64,000 bases of DNA, from NCBI GenBank assembly GCA_963838735.1, contig CAWISG010000004.1, forward strand, positions 252,675-316,674. Reading direction: 5' to 3'. A model generated the notes under the pieces. The model had not been told where the DNA came from, ran no database searches, and saw only the letters and a program-made list of their open reading frames with translations. Positions within the stretch are counted from its first letter, which is position 1, and each line of letters opens with the position of its first letter. This document shows positions 18,581-26,537 of the stretch, piece after piece. The translations under genes and the position numbers were made by a program. This stretch comes from Parerythrobacter_A sp963838735 (lineage in GTDB: Bacteria > Pseudomonadota > Alphaproteobacteria > Sphingomonadales > Sphingomonadaceae).

Positions 18581-20139
18581 CCCAGCCAGCCCGTCAGCGC
18601 CGCGCCGCCTGCTATTGCCGCGCCCGCTGCACCGGCCAGCACATAGCCGAACACGCCGCGCCCCTCGCGCTTGCGGCGTTCCCACATCAGTTCGACCTTG
18701 GGCAGCGGCGGCGGTTCGGGCGCGCCGCCCTTTGCCGGAAACCGGTCCTCGATACGGCGGATCAGACTGGGCAGGCGCAGCAAAGTGTCGGTATCCGCCT
18801 TGATTCGTTCGGCAATGGCGGATTCCGGCCCCAGCTCGTCGCGAATCCATTCGCGGATATAGGGCGCGCCAACGTCCCACATGTTGATCTCGGGATCGAG
18901 CGAGGTGGCTATGCCCTCGACCATCACCATCGTCTTTTGCAGGAGCAGCAAATGCGGCTGCGTCTGCATGTCGAAATCGCGGGTGATGGCGAACAGCCCG
19001 TCGAGCATCTGGCCGACCGACAGCTCGCTGACGGGTTTGCCGCGCATCGGCTCGCCCACCGCACGCAGCGCCGTCGCGAATTCGTCGACCGAATGATAGC
19101 TGGGCACATAGCGCGCCTCGAAATGGATTTCCGCCACACGCCGGTAATTGCCGGTGGTCAAGCCGTAGAGGATCTCCGCCAGCCACGCCCGCGCTTGCCG
19201 GTCGATGCGGCCCATGATGCCGAAATCGATGGCGACGATGGTACCGTCCGCGCGCACGAACAGATTGCCCTGGTGCATGTCGGCATGGAAGAACCCGGCG
19301 CTGATCGCCTGGCGCAAGAATGCCAGCACCAGCCGCTGCGCCAGATCGGGCAGGTCATGCCCTGCCGCCAGCAGGGCTTCTCGGTTGCTGATCTTGACAC
19401 CGTCAACCCATGCCACGGTCATCACGCGACCATTGGTACGGTCCCAGTCAATGTCGGGAATGTCGAAGCCCTCGACCGCGCGCATCGCCTGCGCCAGTTC
19501 GCTGGCCGACGCTGCCTCGCGCCGCAGGTCCAGCTCGCGATTGGTCCAGCGTTCGAAATTGGCGATGGTCAGGCGCGGGCGCAGCCGCTGCGCTTCCCCG
19601 CCCATCGCTTCCAGATGCGCCGCGGCCCAGTGATAGGTTTTCAGGTCGCGCGCGAATTTCTCGCGGATGGCAGGGCGCAGCACTTTCACCGCGACATCAC
19701 GCCCGTCGGTGGTGGTTGCGCGATGGACTTGCGCGATGGAAGCCGCACCCACCGGCACCTCGTCGAAATGCTTAAACAGCGCGTCGAGCGGGCGGCCGAA
19801 GCTGGTTTCGACGACGGCGCGGATGCTGTCGAAGGGAACAGGCGGCAGATCGTCTTGCAACGACAGCAGGTTGGCGGTCGCTTCCTCGCCCACGATATCG
19901 GGCCGCGTGGCGAGCGATTGCCCCAGCTTGATCGCGGCAGGGCCGATAGCGCGGAATGCTTCGGCGTAATCGGGCACGGCGGGCTGGCGCGTGCCGAACC
20001 GGGCGATACGCATCAGGCGGCGCACCGGCGGCGGCGTATTCGGATCGCGCTCGATTCCGCGCAGCGCACCATGCTTCGCCAGCGTGCGACCCCAACCGAG
20101 CAGTCGCAGAATGTGCGTGGCGGGGCGGGTCATCGGCAT
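18577..20139 (-). CDS. ubiB: Ubiquinone biosynthesis accessory kinase-like protein UbiB
   Basis: A 520-residue ABC1/ADCK/UbiB atypical kinase needed for coenzyme Q biosynthesis; ATPase activity is proposed to help extract lipid precursors from the membrane. Features: the KxGQ motif in AIKLGQSLATRPDIV, the Ala-rich nucleotide loop PVGAASIAQVHRA, lysine in VAVKVLRP, the catalytic loop FFHADMHQGNLFV and the metal-binding DFG (AIDFGIMG). Two C-terminal hydrophobic segments end in GYVLAGAAGAAIAGG and beyond, as in family members anchored by their C-terminus. It follows ubiE with a 184-base gap that holds palindromic repeat copy B. Confidence 0.95.
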   Translation of the reverse strand: MPMTRPATHILRLLGWGRTLAKHGALRGIERDPNTPPPVRRLMRIARFGTRQPAVPDYAEAFRAIGPAAIKLGQSLATRPDIVGEEATANLLSLQDDLPPVPFDSIRAVVETSFGRPLDALFKHFDEVPVGAASIAQVHRATTTDGRDVAVKVLRPAIREKFARDLKTYHWAAAHLEAMGGEAQRLRPRLTIANFERWTNRELDLRREAASASELAQAMRAVEGFDIPDIDWDRTNGRVMTVAWVDGVKISNREALLAAGHDLPDLAQRLVLAFLRQAISAGFFHADMHQGNLFVRADGTIVAIDFGIMGRIDRQARAWLAEILYGLTTGNYRRVAEIHFEARYVPSYHSVDEFATALRAVGEPMRGKPVSELSVGQMLDGLFAITRDFDMQTQPHLLLLQKTMVMVEGIATSLDPEINMWDVGAPYIREWIRDELGPESAIAERIKADTDTLLRLPSLIRRIEDRFPAKGGAPEPPPLPKVELMWERRKREGRGVFGYVLAGAAGAAIAGGAALTGWLG

Positions 20140-20186
20140 GGCGCAACCTGGGGCTCCAAGTCGAATTCATCTGAGCGTTTTAGTTG

Positions 20187-20310
20187 CTCGCTGACGCTTG
20201 GTGCTGTTTCGTCCCGCTCCCCCTCCCGGCCACCCGATAAGGATACTCCCGTGGGTGGCCGGGAGGGGGAGCGGGACGGAACAGCAAGCGGAGGACGGAT
20301 GTCCGGAGCG
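20187..20310. repeat. Dispersed palindromic repeat, copy B (between ubiE and ubiB)
   Basis: 124 bases matching copy A (9203-9327) almost throughout, from CTCGCTGACGCT to ATGTCCGGAGCG. The inverted repeat GTCCCGCTCCCCCTCCCGGC / GCCGGGAGGGGGAGCGGGAC flanks CACCCGATAAGGATACTCCC and GTGGGTG, so RNA from either strand could form a very stable hairpin. It ends 13 bases from the ubiE stop. Confidence 0.88.
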
Positions 20311-20323
20311 CACTCAAACAAGA

Positions 20324-21055
20324 TCACACTTTCCACCCGGAATGGATCGCAACAGCACCACCCACGATCGCTTCCACCCTGGTATTCGCAAAGCCAGCCT
20401 CCGAAATCATCGCATCGAATTGCGGCATTGGCGGAAAGCGGCGGATCGATTCGGCAAGGTAGCGATAGCTTTCCTCATCCTGCGCGATCAGCCTGCCCAT
20501 CTGCGGCATGACGCGGTGCGAATAGGCGTCGTACACATCCTTGAAACCCGGCCAGGTGGTGGTCGAAAACTCCATGCAGAAGAACCGCCCGCCATGCTTC
20601 AGCACGCGATGGGCTTCGGCCAGCGCGGCGGGGATATCGGTCACGTTGCGGATACCGAACACGATCGTATAGGCATCGAAACTGCGCGCCGGATACTCGA
20701 GCGTTTCCGCGTTCTGCCGCGACCAGACCAGGCCGTCTATTCCGCGCTCCATCGCGCGTTCGACGCCAACGTCCAGCATTTCCTGATTGATGTCAGCCAC
20801 CGTCACGCTGGCCCCGCGCGCTGCCATCCTGAAAGCGATGTCGCCCGTGCCGCCCGCCATGTCGAGAATGGCCTCGTCCGGCTGCGGCTTCACCCGGCGC
20901 ACGAACCGGTCTTTCCACAGTCGGTGCATGCCGCCCGACATCACATCGTTCATCAGGTCGTATTTTGCCGCGACCTTGCTGAACACCTCGCCGACACGTT
21001 CGGTCTTTTCGTGCGGGGCGATATCCTGGTAGCCGAAGGAAACTGTGTCGTTCAT
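20324..21055 (-). CDS. ubiE: Demethylmenaquinone/2-polyprenyl-6-methoxyphenol C-methyltransferase
   Basis: A 243-residue SAM-dependent C-methyltransferase of quinone biosynthesis. The N-terminus NDTVSFGYQDIAPHEKTERV and the family signature YDLMNDVMSGGMHRLWKD are followed by motif I (ILDMAGGTGDIAF), motif post I (VTVADINQEML) and FGIRNVTDIPAAL, then GRFFCMEFS. Length is typical. The ATG at 21055 is divergent from fpg, with 127 bases between. It forms the upstream member of a likely ubiE-ubiB operon, now separated by a palindromic repeat. Confidence 0.96.
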   Translation of the reverse strand: MNDTVSFGYQDIAPHEKTERVGEVFSKVAAKYDLMNDVMSGGMHRLWKDRFVRRVKPQPDEAILDMAGGTGDIAFRMAARGASVTVADINQEMLDVGVERAMERGIDGLVWSRQNAETLEYPARSFDAYTIVFGIRNVTDIPAALAEAHRVLKHGGRFFCMEFSTTTWPGFKDVYDAYSHRVMPQMGRLIAQDEESYRYLAESIRRFPPMPQFDAMISEAGFANTRVEAIVGGAVAIHSGWKV

Positions 21056-21182
21056 GGATGCGCAGCCTTACGGGCAACGTGGCCACGCGCAAGGGGCCGC
21101 ACGGTTTTGCGCAAAATGATTGCCTTGCCGGGCGCAAGCAGGGATGGTCGGGGCCGGCCAGCCCCAGTCGAGGTATCACGCA

Positions 21183-21998
21183 ATTCCCGAACTTCCCGAA
21201 GTCGAAACCACCGTGCGCGGGTTGGCGCGCGTGCTGGAAGGGCAGGCCATCACCGCCGTGCGCGTGAATCGGCCCGACATGCGCCGCCCCTTCCCGCAAG
21301 ACCTGGTGCAGATGCTGACCGGCGCGCGCGTGACGGGGCTGGGCCGCCGCGCGAAGTTCGGTCTGGTCCATACCGACCGCGACCATACGCTGATCTTTCA
21401 TCTTGGCATGAGCGGGCGCTGGCGGATCGATCCCGACGCGCGGGACAGGCACGACCATCTGGAACTGGAAACTGCCACCCATCATCTCGCCCTGTGCGAT
21501 CCGCGCCGGTTCGGCTGGGTCGATCTGGTCGCGCGCGACGCGCTTGCGGACTGGCCTTCCTTCGCCACGATGGGGCCGGAACCGCTCGGCCCGGATTTCG
21601 ACGCGGGCCATCTCAAGGCCGCGCTGAAAGGCCGCATTGCGCCCATCAAGCTGATGCTGCTGGACCAGCGCATCGTGGCGGGACTGGGCAATATCTACGT
21701 GTGCGAAGCACTGTGGCGCGCACGCATCCATCCGCGCAAACCGGCGGGCAAGGTGTCCGGACCGGCGCTGGCGCGGCTGGTGCCCGCGATCCGCGCCGTG
21801 CTGACCGAATCGATAGAGGACGGCGGCAGCAGCTTGCGCGATTATGCCCGCCCCGACGGCGAGCTGGGCTATTTCGCCACCCGTTTCGATGCCTATGGCC
21901 GCGAAGGCGAGCCTTGTCACCGCGACGACGGAGGGGCAGTGCGGCGCTTCGTGCAGGGCGGGCGCAGCACCTGGTTCTGTCCGCGCTGCCAGAAGTGA
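21183..21998 (+). CDS. fpg: Formamidopyrimidine-DNA glycosylase, probable ATT start
   Basis: A 271-residue base-excision repair enzyme that removes 8-oxoguanine and formamidopyrimidines and nicks the strand. The enzyme needs Pro as the residue after the initiator Met: here the codons read ATT-CCC-GAA-CTT-CCC-GAA, giving (M)PELPEVETTVRGL if ATT is used as start. GAGG lies nine bases upstream, a good ribosome-binding position. Upstream ATG/GTG codons in frame would bury the catalytic proline. Conserved segments: RRAKFGLVH with the catalytic Lys, HLGMSGRW, LLDQRIVAGLGNIYVCEALW, and the C-terminal finger QGGRSTWFCPRCQ. The finger shows three cysteines, not four (PCHRDD in place of CxxC). Confidence 0.9.
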   Translation: MPELPEVETTVRGLARVLEGQAITAVRVNRPDMRRPFPQDLVQMLTGARVTGLGRRAKFGLVHTDRDHTLIFHLGMSGRWRIDPDARDRHDHLELETATHHLALCDPRRFGWVDLVARDALADWPSFATMGPEPLGPDFDAGHLKAALKGRIAPIKLMLLDQRIVAGLGNIYVCEALWRARIHPRKPAGKVSGPALARLVPAIRAVLTESIEDGGSSLRDYARPDGELGYFATRFDAYGREGEPCHRDDGGAVRRFVQGGRSTWFCPRCQK

Positions 21999-22165
21999 TG
22001 CCGATCGCCCGGCACGCAAGACGCGCATTTGCTTGACCGAAACCGGATTTGCGCATATTGCGCGCGCTTTCCGGCGGTCCCTTGCGACTGCCCGTTCCAT
22101 CTTGAACGACACAATATATCCGGTCTGGCGCATGACGACGCTGTGGCCGCAGGAGCAACGAGACA

Positions 22166-22426
22166 ATGGCAAACACGCCGCAAGCAAAGAAACGCATCCG
22201 TCGCAACGACCGCCGCGCTGAAATTAACGGCGCGCGCATGAGCCGCATCCGTGGTTTCGTGAAGCGGGTCGAGACCGCCATCGAAGGCGGTGACAAGTCC
22301 GCTGCCGCCGATGCCCTGAAGGCAGCGCAGCCCGAACTGGCGCGCGGCGTGGCGCGCGGCGTGATGCACAAGAACACCGTGGCGCGGAAGATGTCGCGCC
22401 TGTCGAAGCGAGTCGCCGCCCTGTAA
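22166..22426 (+). CDS. rpsT: Small ribosomal subunit protein bS20
   Basis: An 86-residue, Lys/Arg/Ala-rich three-helix protein that binds 16S rRNA early in 30S assembly. It starts MANTPQAKKRIRRNDRRAEI and ends with the family pattern GVMHKNTVARKMSRLSKRVA. GGAG-type sequence lies upstream (GCAGGAGCAACGAGACA before the ATG). It is followed by a hairpin terminator and then the dnaA leader; rpsT next to dnaA is the usual arrangement in many alphaproteobacteria. Confidence 0.97.
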   Translation: MANTPQAKKRIRRNDRRAEINGARMSRIRGFVKRVETAIEGGDKSAAADALKAAQPELARGVARGVMHKNTVARKMSRLSKRVAAL

Positions 22427-22462
22427 GCAACGCGACCCTTCGTAAGCCGCGACAGCGGACGC

Positions 22463-22493
22463 AAAAGCCGGTGCCCGATGCGCCGGCTTTTTC
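22463..22493 (+). terminator. Rho-independent terminator of rpsT
   Basis: The stem AAAAGCCGG/CCGGCTTTT (22463-22471 with 22483-22491) encloses an 11-base loop and continues into T residues. It lies 37 bases after the rpsT stop and separates rpsT transcription from dnaA. Confidence 0.85.
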
Positions 22494-22496
22494 GTA

Positions 22497-22751
22497 TGCG
22501 GATTGTCTACGGCGGATAGCCGAAAATCCCGCGATTCGCGTGCTGTCGTATCAAGGGCCCAGCCCTCTTTCCAAGGCGTTACAGGCACTTGGACGGCAGC
22601 CTGCGGGCTTGGTTACTGTCAACTCAATTATTTCAGTTATTTTGCAGTCCCCGCCCTTGCGACTCATCTTTCGCCATGCCTAAAACAGCATCCGCAGCGG
22701 GGCTTACAAACCGTCTGTTCAACACAACGACCGGTCGAAGGACTGCGCGCT
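22497..22751. other. Non-coding stretch between rpsT and the dnaA leader
   Basis: Part of a 500-base gene-free region. No convincing open frame, tRNA or repeat is visible. It contains an AT-richer patch (about 22618-22646, ACTCAATTATTTCAGTTATT) that could hold a promoter. No TTATCCACA-type DnaA boxes were found by eye, so an origin is not supported. Confidence 0.5.
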
Positions 22752-22928
22752 GGAATCACGCGATTCCGTGTGTTGGCGAAGCTTTGCCGCAAGCGCGGCG
22801 ACGCCGGGCCGAAGGCCTGAAATCGAACGCAGGCGCTTCGGCGCACACGGATCGGGCACTCCGGTATTCTGCCGGATCACCGGTTTGGCAGAATGTAGCG
22901 CGAGACAGTCTCGCGCATCAGGGGGTGT
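22752..22928 (+). promoter_or_regulatory. Structured dnaA leader: chain of four inverted repeats
   Basis: Four inverted repeats follow each other: GGAATC-ACGC-GATTCC (22752-22767); GCCGAAGGCCT with AGGCGCTTCGGC (22808-22842); ATTCTGCC with GGCAGAAT (22866-22894, perfect); and GCGCGAGA-CAG-TCTCGCGC (22898-22916, perfect 8 bp). The last ends immediately before the AGGGGG ribosome binding site and 12 bases before the dnaA ATG. Whether they act as DNA operators or as an RNA leader is unknown. Confidence 0.55.
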
Positions 22929-24335
22929 ATGGAAGATCTGGAAGCGGTGAACCTGGCGGCGGACTGGGCGGATATCAGCCAGGGTCTGCGCAAGGATCTG
23001 GGCCACCAGCTGCACAGCCAGTGGATCAAGCCGATCCAGGTCGGCGGATTCTCCCCCGATACCGGCACGCTCGACCTCTATCTGCCGACCGAATTCAGCG
23101 CGAGCTGGGTGCAGGACCGCTTTGCCGACCGGCTGTCGCTGGCGTGGAAGATCGCGCGCGGCGAAGTGCGCACCGTCAATATCCAGGTCCATCCCGGCCG
23201 CCGGCGCATGGCCGATATCGCCATCGACAATCCCGGCACGGCGGCGGACAAGGGCGACACCAGCATGATCGCGGTCGGTTCCGCCGGATTGCCCGAAGCA
23301 GGCTTCGTCTCGTCCGTCGGCCTCGACCCGTCGCTGACCTTTGCCTCTTTCGTGACCGGGGAGACCAATGTGCTTGGGCGCAACGCCGCCGAACGCATGG
23401 CGGCCAGCGAACCGCCGCAATTCTCGCCGCTCTATCTCAAGGCCGCGACCGGACAGGGCAAGACGCACCTGCTGCACGCGACCGGCCATGCCTATCTTGC
23501 CCGCCATCCGCGCGCGCGCATCTTCTATTGCAGCGCCGAACGCTTCATGGTGGAATTCGTCCAGGCGCTGAAAGCCAACCAGATGATCGAATTCAAGGCG
23601 CGGCTCAGGAGTTTCGACCTGCTGCTGGTGGACGACATCCAGTTCATCATTGGCAAGGCGAGCGCGCAGGAGGAATTGCTCTACACGATCGATGCGCTGC
23701 TGGCCGAGGGCAAGCGGCTGGTCTTCGCCGCCGACCGCGCCCCGCAGGCGCTGGACGGCGTAGAGCCGCGCTTGCTCAGCCGCCTGTCGATGGGCCTGGT
23801 CGCCGATATCCAGCCCGCCGATATCGAGCTGCGCCGCAAAATTCTCGATTCGAAACTGACCCGTTTTGCGCCGTTGAACGTGCCCGACGACGTGATCGCC
23901 TTCCTTGCGCGCACCATCACCCGCAATGTCCGCGAGCTGGTCGGCGGGCTGAACAAGCTGATCGCCTATGCCCAGCTGACCGGGCAGGACGTGTCGCTGG
24001 CATTGGCGGAAGACCAGCTGACCGATATTCTCAGCGCCAATCGCCGCCGCATCACCATCGACGAGATCCAGCGCACCGTGTGCCAGTTCTACCGCCTCGA
24101 CCGGTCCGAAATGTCGTCCAAGCGGCGCGCCCGCGCCATCGTGCGGCCACGGCAGGTGGCGATGTATCTGGCGAAATGCCTGACCCCGCGCAGCTATCCC
24201 GAGATCGGGCGCAAGTTCGGCGGGCGCGACCATTCCACCGTGATCCACGCCGTGCGCCTGATCGAAGACCTGCGCACGCGCGATGCGGACATGGATGGCG
24301 ACGTGCGCAGTCTGTTGCGCCAACTCGAAAGCTAG
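22929..24335 (+). CDS. dnaA: Chromosomal replication initiator protein DnaA
   Basis: A 468-residue AAA+ initiator. Domain I (residues 1 to about 90) begins MEDLEAVNLAADWADISQGL; domain II is a short linker; domain III carries Walker A (AATGQGKTHLLHATGH, residues 172-187), Walker B (LLLVDDIQFI) and sensor 2; domain IV ends with the DNA-binding signature FGGRDHSTVIHAVRLIEDL. The first glycine of the usual GxxxxGKT is replaced by Ala172, which I report as seen. The ATG at 22929 has AGGGGG directly upstream. It initiates replication at oriC, which is not recognisable in this window. Confidence 0.96.
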   Translation: MEDLEAVNLAADWADISQGLRKDLGHQLHSQWIKPIQVGGFSPDTGTLDLYLPTEFSASWVQDRFADRLSLAWKIARGEVRTVNIQVHPGRRRMADIAIDNPGTAADKGDTSMIAVGSAGLPEAGFVSSVGLDPSLTFASFVTGETNVLGRNAAERMAASEPPQFSPLYLKAATGQGKTHLLHATGHAYLARHPRARIFYCSAERFMVEFVQALKANQMIEFKARLRSFDLLLVDDIQFIIGKASAQEELLYTIDALLAEGKRLVFAADRAPQALDGVEPRLLSRLSMGLVADIQPADIELRRKILDSKLTRFAPLNVPDDVIAFLARTITRNVRELVGGLNKLIAYAQLTGQDVSLALAEDQLTDILSANRRRITIDEIQRTVCQFYRLDRSEMSSKRRARAIVRPRQVAMYLAKCLTPRSYPEIGRKFGGRDHSTVIHAVRLIEDLRTRDADMDGDVRSLLRQLES

Positions 24336-24378
24336 GCGTTCTCGACAGGCTATCCACGCCCTGCCAACAGGGCTCCCG

Positions 24379-25155
24379 ATGCCACTGTCACTCGACCGCC
24401 TCGACCGTTTTGCGCGCCATATCGTCCTGCCCGAAATCGGCGGTGCGGGGCAGGTGGCGCTGGCGGACGCGCATGTCGCGCTGGTCGGGCTGGGCGGCAT
24501 TGGCTCGCCCGCTTTGCAATACCTTGCCGCCGCCGGAATCGGGCGGTTGACGCTGATCGACGACGATGTGGTGGAGGCCAGCAACCTGCAACGCCAGACC
24601 CTGTTCGCGCAACGCGATGTCGGCCACGGCAAGGCGGTGGCAGCCCGGCGGTGGCTCGCCAATTTCGACGATGCGCTGCACGTGTCGATCAGCGATACGC
24701 GAATCGATGCCGCCAATGCGCGCGCCGCGCTGGGCGATGCGCAGCTGGTGCTCGACGGCACCGACAATTTTGCCACCCGCCTCGCCGTTTCGGACGCCTG
24801 CGTGGGGGCGGGCATCCCGCTGCTTTCGGCGGCGGTGGCGCGGTTCCAGGGTCAGGTCGGCGCGTTCGCCGGGCACCTGCCGGACCAGGCTTGCTACCGC
24901 TGCTTCGTGGGCGATGCGTTCGACGCCGACGATTGCGATAGCTGTGCGGAAGACGGGATGCTGGGCGCAATGGCCGGCTGGGTCGGCAGCTTCGCCGCGA
25001 TGGAAGCGGTGCGGCTGCTGCTGGCGGGCAGCGCCGCGTTCGGCACGGAGCGTTGGGGCAAGCTACACGTGCTGGACGGCATGAAACCGGGGATGCGCAC
25101 GCTGACAATTGCGAAGGATGTAAATTGCAAGGGTTGCGGGCAGCCGGGACGTTAA
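24379..25155 (+). CDS. ThiF/MoeB-family adenylyltransferase
   Basis: A 258-residue E1-like enzyme that adenylates the C-terminal Gly-Gly of a sulfur-carrier protein (MoaD or ThiS). The ATG at 24379 starts MPLSLDRLDRFARHIVLPEI. ATP-binding motif GLGGIGSPALQYLAAAGIG (about residues 36-54), the acidic DDDVVEASNLQRQTLF, DGTDNFATR, and two CxxC zinc pairs (CYRC and CKGC near the C-terminus) are present. No rhodanese domain follows, so it is MoeB- or ThiF-like; the sequence alone does not decide which. It starts 43 bases after dnaA on the same strand. Confidence 0.88.
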   Translation: MPLSLDRLDRFARHIVLPEIGGAGQVALADAHVALVGLGGIGSPALQYLAAAGIGRLTLIDDDVVEASNLQRQTLFAQRDVGHGKAVAARRWLANFDDALHVSISDTRIDAANARAALGDAQLVLDGTDNFATRLAVSDACVGAGIPLLSAAVARFQGQVGAFAGHLPDQACYRCFVGDAFDADDCDSCAEDGMLGAMAGWVGSFAAMEAVRLLLAGSAAFGTERWGKLHVLDGMKPGMRTLTIAKDVNCKGCGQPGR

Positions 25156-25200
25156 TGGTCCGGCTGTCGGCCGGTTGCTGTTAATGCACCTTCGGAAAGG

Positions 25201-25437
25201 CTACCCGTCATTACGCCAGCGCCATTCCTCGTCTGATCGTTTGTAGGCGATAAACACGACCAAAGGGGTTAAGATCGCAACGACAGCAAGAGAAGTTGGC
25301 TTGGAGAACAACACGGCCGAAAACACGATCGCACCGGCGTAGAGGACCAGCATAAGCCATCCTTGCCAAGCAACCGGAAGCCCTACCCCGTAACCGTGGC
25401 GCTTGACGCGAAACCAGACGTTCTCAATGCTGCGCAT
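25201..25437 (-). CDS. Small two-helix membrane protein
   Basis: 78 residues from the ATG at 25437 (MRSIENVWFRVKRHGYGVGL); an upstream GTG-type start would add six residues. Two predicted helices: WQGWLMLVLYAGAIVFSAVL and LAVVAILTPLVVFIAY, then a charged tail (KRSDEEWRW). The short N-terminal motif GYGVGLPVAWQGW recurs in small hypothetical membrane proteins of proteobacteria, without known function. CAGGAG lies close upstream of the ATG. It stands alone between the ThiF-like gene and cobB. Confidence 0.6.
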   Translation of the reverse strand: MRSIENVWFRVKRHGYGVGLPVAWQGWLMLVLYAGAIVFSAVLFSKPTSLAVVAILTPLVVFIAYKRSDEEWRWRNDG

Positions 25438-25703
25438 CGTGTGATCTCCTGCCAATCAAGAAACAATAGCGTGAAGCGGCTTGCAGAGTCCGTCGTCGGT
25501 TTCCACCCGGCGGCAAACATTTTCCTACACAGACAAAACCCGCTAGACCAGGTGCGCTCTTTCGCCTTGTCGATTTCGCGCGCGCGATTTGATCGGTTTC
25601 GCGAAAGCCTGCGTCGAAATGTTTTGTCCGTCACCTGACGTAAATGCGAGCTAGGTATCTGGGAATAATGAGGATTTTGTACAAAACCAAAAGTGACACG
25701 GTG

Positions 25704-26420
25704 TCACCTTTGTCCGGCATTCTCCAACATCTCGTCCACCCATTCCGGCACCAGCGCACCTGCCCGACCCTGCCGCGTCTCGTCGAACAGGTGCGAGCCT
25801 TCGCTGCGTTCGAGGTTGAGTTCCAGCGTCCGCGCACCCGCTGCCTTTGCCTCCGCCACGAAGCCCGCCGCCGGATAGACCGCACCCGACGTGCCGATGG
25901 AGACGAACAGGTCGGCTTGTCCCAGCGCGGCGTAGATGCGATCCATGCCGTAGGGCATCTCGCCGAACCACACGATGTCGGGCCGCAGCGCCTGCGCGTC
26001 ACACGCCGGACAGGGCGGGCCATCGCTCAGCTGGCCGGTCCAGCGATGGCGTTTTCCACAAGCCGTACACAGAACGCTCAACAGCTCGCCATGCATGTGC
26101 AGCACGCTGCTCGCTCCCCCCGAACCGATAGCGCGTTCGTGCAGGTCGTCGACATTCTGCGTCACCAGCAGCACCTCGCCCGTCCATTCACGACCTAGCC
26201 GCGCCAGCGCCATGTGCGCGGCATTGGGCTTTGCCGCCTGCACCGCCGCGCGTCGCGTATCGTAGAATCGCTGCATCAGCGCCGGGTCGCGGGCGAACCC
26301 CTCGGGCGTGGCGACATCCTCGATCCGGTGTTTCTCCCACAACCCGTCCGCCGCGCGGAACGTGGCAATGCCCGACTCGGCGGATACCCCCGCGCCGGTA
26401 AGGATGACGATGTTTTGCAT
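25704..26420 (-). CDS. cobB: NAD-dependent protein deacylase, sirtuin class
   Basis: A 238-residue sirtuin that removes acyl groups from lysines using NAD. The start is the ATG at 26420 (MQNIVILTGAGVSAESGI); the longer open frame upstream does not resemble Sir2. Motifs: GAGVSAESGIATFR with the NAD loop, TQNVDDLHERA, the catalytic His in LHMHGELL, two zinc Cys pairs (CTAC and CPAC), and VSIGTSGAVYPAAG. The Ala-Tyr-Arg residues of class III desuccinylases are suggested by RRAAVQAAKPNAAH but are not certain. Its 5' side abuts an inverted-repeat pair shared with divergent dapB. Confidence 0.93.
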   Translation of the reverse strand: MQNIVILTGAGVSAESGIATFRAADGLWEKHRIEDVATPEGFARDPALMQRFYDTRRAAVQAAKPNAAHMALARLGREWTGEVLLVTQNVDDLHERAIGSGGASSVLHMHGELLSVLCTACGKRHRWTGQLSDGPPCPACDAQALRPDIVWFGEMPYGMDRIYAALGQADLFVSIGTSGAVYPAAGFVAEAKAAGARTLELNLERSEGSHLFDETRQGRAGALVPEWVDEMLENAGQR

Positions 26421-26440
26421 AGTGTTCGGTATGCCTAACC

Positions 26441-26531
26441 TCCGCTCGTGCTGAGCTCGTCGAAGCATCGTACTTGCTTTGAAGCGTGCTAGAAGGAAAA
26501 ACGGCCCTTCGACAAGCTCAGGGCGAACGGA
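26441..26531. repeat. Inverted-repeat pair between cobB and dapB
   Basis: The left arm (26441-26468, TCCGCTCGTGCTGAGCTCGT then CGAAGCAT) and the right arm (26504-26531, whose reverse complement starts TCCGTTCGCCCTGAGCTTGT) match in inverted orientation at most positions. The arms are separated by 35 bases. This is the CTGAGC-TTGTCGAAG type of dispersed repeat often seen in alphaproteobacterial intergenic regions. Confidence 0.75.
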
Positions 26532-26537
26532 GTGAGA

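Noticed and set aside
18367..20511. A 714-codon open frame antisense to ubiB
   Set aside because: High-GC shadow frame; composition is His/Arg/Gln rich and the UbiB frame has all family motifs.
20198..22036. A long plus-strand frame crossing ubiE and fpg
   Set aside because: It runs antisense to ubiE and out of frame with fpg; no domain recognised.
22497..22928. Replication origin next to dnaA
   Set aside because: No cluster of DnaA boxes (TTATCCACA or close variants) or AT-rich unwinding region seen; alphaproteobacterial origins are often not at dnaA.
25693..25707. Palindrome GTGACAC-G-GTGTCAC at the cobB stop codon
   Set aside because: Short, without a T run, and not near a start; too little to call an operator or terminator.
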